DNA of 64,000 bases, taken from positions 711,222 through 775,221 of the forward strand of contig JAKSZT010018048.1 in NCBI GenBank assembly GCA_026826555.1, read 5' to 3'. Under the pieces are notes generated by a model. The model saw only the letters and a list, made by a program, of their open reading frames with translations. It had not been told where the DNA came from and did no database searches. The position numbers were made by a program, and so were the translations under genes. Below are positions 55,299 through 64,000 of the stretch, one piece after another (the first letter of the stretch is position 1; the number at the start of each line of letters is the position of its first letter). Source of the DNA: Tolypeutes matacus. Taxonomy: Eukaryota; Chordata; Mammalia; Cingulata; Chlamyphoridae.

Positions 55299-58242
55299 TG
55301 CATTAATTAACCAAAGAGGTGTTGATGCTATGTACTAGAAATCTGTTGGCTTTTATAAAGGGAATTTATTTGGGGTAGAATCTTACTGTCACAAGGCCGT
55401 AAAGAGTCCAACTTAAGGTACCATAAGAGTATGTTCTTGCCCAATTTCATTTGTCTTGTGTTGAAACAAGATGGCAGGTGATGTCTGCAAGGGTTCAGCC
55501 TTCCTTCTACCTCTTAAGACTCCATTGTCCCAGCTTCTTCTGATCTCAGCTGTACACTGGTATAAGGCTCATCTCTCTCCATGGGCCTCATTTCGTTCTA
55601 GGCTCAGCTGCTCTATTCTCATCACAAAGTCAGCTGAAGACTATCAGTTTCATCTGTCTTCCCAGGGCCTCTGCTGTGTTTAGTGAGCTGTCTCTCTTCC
55701 TCTGTGTTCTTCTCTGTGTGTCTACTTCCATGTGAGAGTCTGTTTTATCAGCCCAAGGGGGCTAGGACTCAATGCTGAGTCACACTCCAATGATGTGGTT
55801 GAATCAAAGCCCTAATCTTAACATAATTTAATCAGACATCTCAGCTTAATCTAATACAATCAAATGGCTTCTCATCCAGAGAAACAGACCAGTTTACAAA
55901 CATAATCAAATAATTTTTTTGGAATTCATAAATAATATCAAACTGCTACACTCCACCCTCTGAATTCCAAAAGAGACATAATATTGAAAAAAAGAACCCT
56001 TAAATCAATAACAGTGCTGTGTACAAAATCACATCACAATTAGTTTAAGGAACTACAGTTTGTCTTGGAGCAAAGTCTCATCTTGCTGCAGACCTCTGAA
56101 ACTTAAAAAAAAACAAAACAAAAAACAATTTATCTGTTTCCAATATACAAAGGGACAGACAAAGGATAAACATTTCCATTACCATAAGGAGAAATTGGGA
56201 GGGAAAAATGAGTCATTGGTCCCTTACATTTCTGTAAACCTGCAGAGCATATTTTATTAGATGTCAAAGTCTGAAAGTCATTCTCAAGATAATGTTTTTT
56301 TCTCCCTGGGGCCTCATGGGGCTCTTGGTTTCAACCACATCAAGCATCTGAGTGGTGACTGAGCTCCAGACCTCATCGTCGAAGAATGTTGGGGTGATGG
56401 CCACAATTTATCCAATCCTTGCAGCAGAGTCTCAACTCCCTTTGCACAGTAAGGCAAGACAACATTCTCCCCAATCTCTGGCCAATAGGCCCAACCCTTT
56501 AATAAGAATGAGTTGATGACATGGACTTCCCTAATACATGGGGAACAAACCCACACCTCTCAGATTTATGGGGTCTTGACCTCACTCTCCCCAACACTTG
56601 GGGAATATACTCCACCTTTGCTGTGGTCTGGATTGTCAAAACTTTCCTTGAAGAGCATGATGGAACATTCACCCTCCTCAAATGCTGGGGCAAACGCACC
56701 CTCTCTGTTTATATGGGTGGGGTTCCTCCCTTGGCCCAAGAAGATGTCCTAAGTTGAGATCTCAGGTTCCATGATTTTCCTCTTAAAGCCATTTTCCATT
56801 CCATTTCTCCCCTGCACGTCCCTTTTAGTCCAGACTGAAAGTGATTTTTTTTCATACAGCTCTCATAAAGCTTGTTGATTTAAAATGCAGTAAGCAGGGT
56901 TCCAAGCCATCAGACAGTAAAGCTTTCCGCAATCCTATCCTAGGTAAATGCATTTTCAATCCTGATTTACAAGTTCCAAGTTTAGTTAAGTCCTAAAATG
57001 GGGCACTATCATCTGGGGGCTTGTTTTTCCAGGGCTTGGAATTTCCTGAATCAGTTTCTGGTTTGTTGTGTCCAACAAGTCAGTTCTCAGCTTATCTCAC
57101 TCCTCTGGCATTTTCTTAATTCTTTATTTTTTGTTCGTTTGTTAGTTTGTTTGTTTTTACTCTCTAACATTTTGCTATAAGCTACAAGGGGAAACCAAGC
57201 TGCATTCTCTGAGTTTACTTTGGAAAGATCTTCAGCGAATGGTCCATGCTCACCATTTTCAATTTCTGACTTCCATGTAACATCAAGAGTCAATCTTGCT
57301 AAGTTCTCTGCAACTTTTAAACCAAGATTGCCCTTCCTCCAGTTTCCAATTATAGTTTCATCATTTACTCCTAATACCTCATAGAAAGTCTCTTTAGCAT
57401 CCACATTCTTATCAACAGTCTCTTCAAAACACTTTAAGCCTTTTCTATCAAGCATCTCACAATTATTTCCTTGTCAGTTCTTATAAAAAATAACTTTAAG
57501 CTCCATGTTACTACCAACAGCCTTTTCAAAGCAATCTAGGCCTTTTCCATCAAGCATCTCACAAATTCCCTAAACAATACCCCTTATCCATTTACAAAAC
57601 TGTTCCAGTGTTTTGTTAATTGTGAAAGCATGACCCCATTTCTCTGTACTAAATTCTAAATTCTGGATTAGCTTTTATAAAGTGTCTTTATTTGGGGTAG
57701 AATCTTAACAGTCACAAGGCTGTAAAGAGTGCAACTCAAGGTACCATAAGAGGTATGTTCTCACCCAATGTCATTTGCCACATGTTAAAACAAGATGGCA
57801 GGTGATGTCTGCAATGGTTCAGCCTTCATTTTTCTGTGGGCCCAGCTTCTTCTGATCTCAGCTGTAGGCTGGCATAGGGCTTGCCTCTCTCTGTAGAGCT
57901 CATTTCTTTCTGTGCTCAGCTGCTCTGTTCTCTTCATAAGTTCAGCTGCAGTCCATCAGGTTCATCTGTCTTCCTGGGACCTCTGCCATGACTAATGAGC
58001 TGTCTCTCTTCCTCTGTGTTCTTCTTCTCTGTGTGTCTACCTCCATGTGAGAGTCTGTTTTATTAGCCCAAGGGGGCTGGGACTCAAAGTTGAATCAAAG
58101 CCCTAAACTTAACATAATTTAATCAGACATCTCAGCTGGATCTAATACAATAAAAGGGTATCATACCCAGAGAAACAGACCAGTTTACAAATATAATCAA
58201 ATATATATTTTTGGAATTCATAAATAATATCAAACTTTTACA
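55299..58242 (-). mobile_element. Antisense MaLR-type provirus (LTR-internal-LTR) with 5-bp target duplication
   Basis: Two direct LTR copies enclose about 1.65 kb. The left copy (3' LTR in element direction) is 55,299-55,950, starting TG and ending 'gctaca'. The right copy (5' LTR) is about 57,610-58,242, ending 'ttttaca'. The 5-mer 'gcaaa' flanks both ends (55,294-55,298 and 58,243-58,247). ERVL-MaLR elements have LTRs of 350-650 bp and an internal region of about 1.6 kb without pol, which fits. It sits in an L1 3'UTR that continues on both sides. Confidence 0.75.
55951..57609 (-). pseudogene. MaLR internal region with gag-position open frame
   Basis: The internal region has no recognisable pol or env. 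On the minus strand a 122-codon frame (57,455-57,087) begins about 150 bp after the 5' LTR, where gag would be expected. Its start is Met-Leu-Asp-Arg-Lys-Gly-Leu-Lys-Cys and it ends in a Lys/Asn-rich stretch made by a TTTGT repeat. It has no zinc knuckle. A repeat of about 101 bp spans its beginning (57,391-57,463 and 57,492-57,564). Between 56,520 and 56,700, diverged repeats of about 60 bp around 'cttggggaa' produce short Thr/Leu/Ser frames on both strands. Function is not claimed. Confidence 0.5.
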
Positions 58243-58247
58243 GCAAA

Positions 58248-58510
58248 CTAAGGATTGTAGCTAATGATGATGTTTTAAAATTCTTTCATCAACTGTAACA
58301 AAGGTACCACACCAATGCTAATTGTCCACAATAGAGGAGTAAAAGGGGTATGAGTTTTTCTTTTTAGAGAAATGAAAATGTTCTAAAATTGATTGTTGTG
58401 ATGAATGCACAACTGTGAATATACAGATAGCCATTGCTTATATACTTTGGATGGATTGCATGATGTGTGAATATATCTCAGTAAAACTGCTTTAAAATAT
58501 TTGCAAATTC
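58248..58510 (+). mobile_element. L1, piece 4: 3'UTR end
   Basis: Continues the L1 3'UTR after the MaLR insertion: 'ctaaggattgtagctaatgatgatg', 'tcaactgtaacaaaggtaccacaccaatgctaattg', 'gatgaatgcacaactgtgaat', 'tttggatggattgcatgatgtgtgaatatatctcagtaaaactgc'. This closes the element that started at 42,460. Confidence 0.75.
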
Positions 58511-59095
58511 AGTGATGGAGAGAAGTAAATATACACTATATCAAAGAGAGAATTTTCCCCACTAGTTGCCCAGAGAAAATAGGTACATTGAATTTGGATT
58601 GGATTGGCTTTCAAAGAGAAGCTTGGACGTGCTTTTCTCATGATTTCAGACAGTTATGTAGCTCAAAATTGACAATACCTGGTTAAAGAATCCAAATTGT
58701 TGTATGTATGGTAGCAGATAAATCAAAGCCCATGGAAAATTGTGAGTATGATAGAGATAGAGATTTTAATTAAAGCAATAAGGAAAAGATAACAGTGAAA
58801 AGAATAAATATCAAGTAGCAATTTCACATTTCAGAAAACAACCTATGATAAAGTCCAAACCCCTGATGTTTAAAAAGATAAGAATATAACAGCATTCATT
58901 GCATTACTTCATCACTAGGAAATTACTATGCCTAGTCATTGTGCCACCCTAAAACAGATAAGCACATATGCAATTTATTTCACAGTAATAGCAGTCTCTG
59001 TTCATACTGAACTCAAGGTATCAGAAAATGACTGCCTTAATAAATACAGTCATTGACTTCACTTTGTCATAACTATCAAAAGTATTGGTGTGCTG
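58511..59095. other. No recognised feature
   Basis: About 585 bp of AT-rich sequence with no gene or repeat that I can name. Confidence 0.4.
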
Positions 59096-59099
59096 CCTT

Positions 59100-60850
59100 G
59101 GTATGCATCTTACCTTGGCTAAGCCACTTTCCTCAATGCTGCCCTTTGACCTGAATAATAATCAGCTTTCCAGCCATGAGGCATAAACTTCTTCAGAATG
59201 TGAACCCTGCATTTGCTACCACCACTCTACCACTAGCCACAAACCTCACCCAAACCCCTCACCTGTTTCCACATGATAAGCTAACCATTCTTATGGCCTT
59301 CAGACACCATTCCCTTTCTCTTTCTGTGACAGCTTGCTTTAAACTAATTAATCTTGACTCCTGCAGGAAACCTACTACTCTCTACCCCTGAACCACATTA
59401 AAGGCATAGACCCATTGATCTCTCCTACTCTGATTGTTGACTCCCATATGCTGGTAGAGCCACCTGAACCAATCACAGTTCATGTCAGCCCCTCATTGTA
59501 CCCCTCTCTTGCTCTGGGAACTATGAGTTAAAAAACACCTTCTCTCATGCATTTTGGGCTCCATTTCCCTTAGTATTGCACCTGACCTCCATCCACAGTG
59601 ACACCAATGTAAAATCAAACTTAACTAAGTTGAAAAAAGTGGTACTGCAAGCAAGGCATATTGGTCATGATCATGGGCAATGAAGCATAATTTCTTTTGC
59701 CTGCTCTAGGCTAACTAACTAGCTTTTTCAGATAGTTAACATTATCTGGGAAGAGTCCATGCTTTGTTGCTATACATCTGTGTTGTTTTGTACTGCTGCC
59801 TGTTGCTTCTCCCAGGTGTTGTCTAAGCTTCCAACTCCAAATTGGATGTCCTGTATATCAGGGACATCCCTAGGATGCTCAAAAGTTCTGCTCCAGTACA
59901 GCAAGAGGAGAAACCTTGTGATTTCTATCATTCCCCCAGACAGAAAAACTGGCATTGGGTGATACAGACACTGAGCAACATTGCTATATAATGAAAGTCT
60001 TGCTTCAGTTCCCTCAGTTGTAACTCACAAGGTGGGAGACTGGCATCCCCCACCTGAGCTGTGATTAGAGAGTGAGGCTACTTGGGCTTCACACACGTAC
60101 ATGGAAAGAGTGAGTGCTAGACCTGCCATCTCCTGGACCACAACAGCAGGGAGACTCCAACCACTTGTCTGAGGACCTTGCATCCAGGTCTTAAACCTAC
60201 CAGTAGCTATAGGGTCACCCTTCCATTGGAAGAATAATGGCACTCTGCCAGCAATGGTGCTGCAAAGGTTGGCCATCTGCCAGCCTTATGATGCTGCTAT
60301 TATAGTTCATCTCCTAACCCCATGAGATAGAGAAGATCTAACCTGGGGCAGGGCAGCTAAGGAGCTACTGGGAAAAAGGGACTGTGTATACTGTGCCAAC
60401 ATACCATAAAACACAAGAAGAAGTTTCTAAATTATTTAAGAAATACAAAGACTCCCATGAATCCAAATGGGCTGTACTCAGTGCAGTGGCTTATCAGCAT
60501 GCCAAAGCTCTGGTGTTGCACTCCTGTGGTCTGGGGTCTATGACTAAAGGTCCCACCACCATAGCTCTAGTGAAAACAAATCCCATTTTGATGAGGTTAG
60601 ATTGGGACACCCTAGAGAGAGAAATATTTGCCTAGGCATCTGGTCAGAAGGACCACATTACTTCCCTATCACCAAGTTTTAGGTGAAGCAGGACTCCAAA
60701 AGAGAGTCCAAACTGGCAACTAAAACTCAAAATTTTGCTTGATTGGAAATTCTAACACTGTTCAAAATTTTGCTGAAAGGGACAAAGAGAAAGAGGCAGA
60801 TTGGTTTATAAGCGTCTTTAATACGGGGTCCAAGCTGCTACTGTCATCCC
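59100..60850 (+). other. Possible old LTR and internal sequence (uncertain)
   Basis: 59,100-59,625 is C-rich and has LTR-like features: a 'ccaatcacag' CCAAT-like word at 59,471, 'gctctgggaactatgagttaaaaaac' as a weak TATA-like region, and a following 'gggctccatttccc' that resembles a U5. 59,640-60,850 could be internal sequence; it contains an 83-codon frame at 60,384-60,635 that is rich in Lys, Ala and Leu, in which I find no gag, pol or env motif. There is no second LTR copy in the window to support the call. Confidence 0.3.
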
Positions 60851-60884
60851 AAAAATGAGGTGATTGGCTTATTTAAAACATTCT

Positions 60885-61350
60885 TTTAAATTAGATTAGT
60901 TTTAGGTTTATAAGAAATATGCAGAAAGTAAAGAGTTCCTATATACCCCACCCACATATGCAATTTTCTGTATAATAAATATTGTAATTTTATTACAATT
61001 TGTGAATAAATACTTTCATAATGACACTATTATTTGAGGTACATCATTTTTGTTATAATATATGTTTTCTTAAAATTTTTATTCTGGTAACCTTTGTACA
61101 AACTAATATTTCCCCACGTAACCACTTTCAAATTTATGTAGAGTGGTGTTAATTATATTCACAAGATTGTACAACCATCACCACCATCAATTACCAAATA
61201 TTTTCTGCCCCAATCAGAAATGATACACCAAATAAGTACTAACTCCACATTACCCACCCCCACCTCAACACTGTGTAAACTAAAATTCTAGTTTTTAAAC
61301 CTATGGTTTTGTATATTCTATTATTTCATATAAGTGAGAACATAAAATAA
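60885..61350 (-). mobile_element. Old L1 3'UTR, antisense
   Basis: Antisense words of old L1 3' ends: 'tagttttaggtttataagaaatatgcag', 'gagttcctatataccccaccc', 'gattgtacaaccatcaccaccatcaatt', 'tattctattatttcatataagtgag'. Confidence 0.7.
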
Positions 61351-62979
61351 TTGTGGTAACTTGAAAATTGCATAATTGATGCTGCCTGTAGCTGAGGTTA
61401 GCCAAATTTTACAGGGTGCTCCTTATTTTAAAAATGTATATAGGAGCATATTTAATGTTTCTTCTTTGTACACACTTTACACTGGCATGCCTGGTGCTGT
61501 ACAAAAAGGAAGGCAGGCAATTAATTCAAGTAGTCAGAGGAAGATGTATTTCATAAGGTTAATGAGTTCATGATAAGGTTAAAATTTAAAATGTAATAGA
61601 ACCAAATGCACTCTGTTGTGTTCTCCAGACTGTTCAATGGTCTTAATATAGAAATAAGAAGGTATGTATTTAGGTGATACAGAGGTAAGCATGTGGAGGA
61701 AGAATGATGGAATGGGAAATTTGAAAGAGTAATGAAAATCATCTGCATTGGGAAAGAAGTATTACTTTGGCTGATAAATTTTCAGCAAAGAGATTTGGAG
61801 AAGGATTTGGAATAAGTTTGAGGTGTTAGTGAACAGAAATGAGAGAATAAGAAATGGAGGTGTAAGTAACTATAGTAAGAGAGGCTGATATTGTTAATTT
61901 GGGAAATGAAATTGCAAGTGATGAAATATTAAACACTTGTCCCTGAAAGAAGTTTCTGAAATGGAACCTACATATAATTGAGTTAGCAAAGTCAAAAAGT
62001 GTCTTGTAAGACAGAGGCATTGGATGAATTTTGAATTGATATAAGTTATTTTTAAGAGTGAGAAGAGAGTAAACATCTTTGGCCAGGTGGCAATATCAAT
62101 AATAATGGGGAATTATTAACTGGATAAATGACCCAGTTGTGAGTAAGAATCAGGGGGGAATAAATAGATACCATGAGCACAATAAAAGAATAATGGATTC
62201 CGATAGAGTGAAGTCATCATAATCAGGAAGCTAACTGGGGAAATATTTTTTATCACCTCTTCATCTACAGCCTAACAAAAAAGTGGGTTCAATCATTTTT
62301 TAATTTATGTTAAGAGTAGCAATGGATTGACACAAAGTCAAATATAAAATTTAGTTCATGAAACTTTTTGATGACAAGTTGTTACCTTTTGGGGGGCAAT
62401 TACAAGATTTAATATTATAAATAAAAAGGAGGTGATATAAGTCAGAAATATTAAAATTCCAGGGAAATCATAAGAATTGGCAAATCTGATTACTACCATA
62501 CAGGATAGATTCATGGTTATGGCTTCTGATGAAAATTCAAAAGGGAAAATCAATATGACATAGAAGTCTTCAAATTTCATTCATTGTTCCACAAATGCTT
62601 TCAAAGACATTTTCATTAGGAATGCAGTGAGAAGTTGGAGAGCAGAAAGTTATTAAATGGAGAATTTGATGGTATCGTGAATACTATTACCTTCTTCAAA
62701 GAAAGAAATAAACATAAGCTGCTATGGTAAAGGGACTTGAAAATCCAGTCCACAATATCTGGGCTCCAGATGACTTACCACACCAGCTACAGCCTTTAAT
62801 CAAGTGATCAGTAGGAGACCAAAGTAGTATTATTCAACCTAAGAGAAAAAACAAACTTGTAATTTGAGACACCAAGATTTATGCTAAAGGGTGAAAGAAA
62901 GTTGAAATAAGGAAATCTGACAATATGAATATAAAATTCAAATTGAAGGGATGACTACTCATTAAGTGTAAACATTTCT
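61351..62979. other. No recognised feature
   Basis: About 1.6 kb with no identifiable gene or repeat. The 60-75 codon antisense frames at 61,551-62,580 have no family features and no supporting context. Confidence 0.4.
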
Positions 62980-63150
62980 TGCAGGTCAGTTTTTGTATTG
63001 ATGTTATGGATGCTGGAATAATGAAGATCCTCTAAGAATGATTGAAGTGATGAATGCACAAATATGTGATTGTATGAAATACTATTGATGGTACACTTTG
63101 AATAAATTTATGCTTTATTAATATGTATCAATAAAATTTATTTGCTAAAA
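62980..63150 (+). mobile_element. L1 3' end, sense
   Basis: 'ggaataatgaagatcctctaagaatgattgaagtgatgaatgcacaaatatgtgattgtatgaaatac' and 'acactttgaataaat' followed by 'tcaataaaatttatttgc' match the terminal block at 58,380-58,500. Confidence 0.65.
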
Positions 63151-63609
63151 AAGCATGACTCTGAAAAGAAGTAAATTAATTAAAATTAATATTTAGATAT
63201 TAATTGCATTAATATGGTGAAATTAGCAATATACTTGACTCAATAATATAAACAAATATTCATTGTTTAAAATTGTATTTTGATTTGGATGAACTATCAT
63301 TCTTTTTTGAATGAAATTGTATATTGTATATACATGACCATAACACAAACACAAGATCCAGTTAGCGAACATCCAAGACAGCAAGGGATTAGATGGTTCT
63401 TTATACACACATGCACACACAAACAACCTTGTGACCCTGTGATTGAGAGGTTTGACATTCGTGGACTCCAAAATTGAATTATTTTGCTACTTTAGATCTG
63501 ATAGGTAGATGGAAAGGAGAAATCTGATGATCATCCATAAATTTGTTCTGCAATTTTCTAACTCAACAAAACAGTGAGCTCTGACTGTGTTCTTCCTCAA
63601 AACGTACTT
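63151..63609. other. No recognised feature
   Basis: About 460 bp; a short (CA)-rich patch around 63,403-63,420 is the only simple sequence. Confidence 0.4.
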
Positions 63610-64000
63610 TTTCATGTAAGAGGGTACCTACTCATCATTTTAGACACTGGCCATAACTTTCACATTATAGGTTTAACCAAATAACTGCAAATCCCCAGAG
63701 TACATCTGCTCTATCCCCCAGTCCCACAGATAGTCCAACCCAACCCGTCCACCCTAATCCCTCTGAGCAGTGGCACCAAAACAAATCATATCACTGCACC
63801 ACTGTCACACCCATCCACTGCCCAAACACACCCTTCTACCTTATCATAAATTTTGCCCTTATGGGCATTGGCTCACCACCCTCTACTCCCTTTCTGTCTC
63901 CTGTAACCTAGCTCTGTGAGTCTGCTGAATTTGCTTAATTCATATCAGCGGCCTCACAAAATATTTGGCCTTCATTGCCTGGCTTACTTCACTCAACATA
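63610..64000 (-). mobile_element. L1 3'UTR, antisense, running off the window
   Basis: Reverse complement of 8,110-8,480: 'ataactgcaaatccccagag', 'gcaccactgtcacaccc', 'ccctctactccctttctgtctcc', 'gaatttgcttaattcatatcagcggcctcac' and finally 'cattgcctggcttacttcactcaacata', where ORF2 would begin beyond the window edge. Unlike the 3'UTR-only copies, this one may continue into an L1 body to the right. Confidence 0.8.

Noticed and set aside
61551..62580. Cluster of antisense frames of 60-75 codons
   Set aside because: No shared frame, no domain, no splice-site pattern or codon bias that I could see; in AT-rich DNA of this length such frames occur by chance.

Overview
This is a 64 kb piece of AT-rich, gene-poor mammalian nuclear DNA. 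The best clue to the source is a short interspersed element with tRNA-like A and B boxes, a short unrelated body and a TAAATAAAT-type A-rich tail. I recognise it as the tRNA-Ala-derived DAS SINE family described from armadillos (Xenarthra). It occurs as monomers (39.8, 47.3, 54.5 and 54.7 kb) and as dimers (30.3 and 44.0 kb). Armadillo, probably Dasypus, is an inference from these repeats and has not been checked against a database.

I see no intact protein-coding gene. The only former cellular genes are two olfactory-receptor pseudogenes of the OR14-like type: a nearly full-length one at 26.1-27.05 kb with three frame breaks, and a 3' fragment at 15.3-15.7 kb. They share their 3' flanks, so they are a local duplicate pair. 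Nearly everything else that can be identified is retrotransposon sequence, and most open frames of 60-145 codons lie inside it.

Layout. 0-15.3 kb: an old sense L1 is broken into four pieces by later insertions. These are a 7-8 kb L1 with 5'UTR, both ORFs and 3'UTR (itself split by an antisense MaLR-type LTR), two copies of a long L1 3'UTR, and a sense MaLR-type LTR. 15.3-27.3 kb: OR fragment, old L1 pieces, two MIRs, an inverted pair of L1 3' ends, a MaLR-type LTR, about 2.7 kb of unassigned DNA, then the main OR pseudogene. 27.6-32.1 kb: several L1 3' ends, and an old antisense L1 carrying a DAS dimer. 32.1-36.3 kb: an antisense L1 with its 5'UTR, a 19-bp target-site duplication and most of ORF2 missing, sitting inside another L1 3' end. 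37-42.4 kb: L1 scraps, one DAS SINE and an AT-rich stretch.

42.5-58.5 kb is one L1 of moderate age split by a class I (gamma-type) endogenous retrovirus at 45.1-53.1 kb, two SINEs, and an antisense MaLR-type provirus at 55.3-58.2 kb with a 5-bp target duplication. The ERV keeps a 3' LTR, the end of integrase and part of env TM, but most of gag-pol is missing or unrecognisable and two antisense L1 3' ends have landed in it. 58.5-64 kb: an LTR-like stretch, old L1 3' ends, unassigned DNA, and an antisense L1 3'UTR running off the window.

No previously undescribed system is evident. The most unusual items are structural: direct repeats in an L1 5'UTR, a 450-bp polypyrimidine tract before an L1 ORF1, the high number of 3'UTR-only L1 copies, and the nested insertions with readable target-site duplications. 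Repeat names rest on recognition by eye, and boundaries are generally good to about 10-50 bp unless a target duplication is given.
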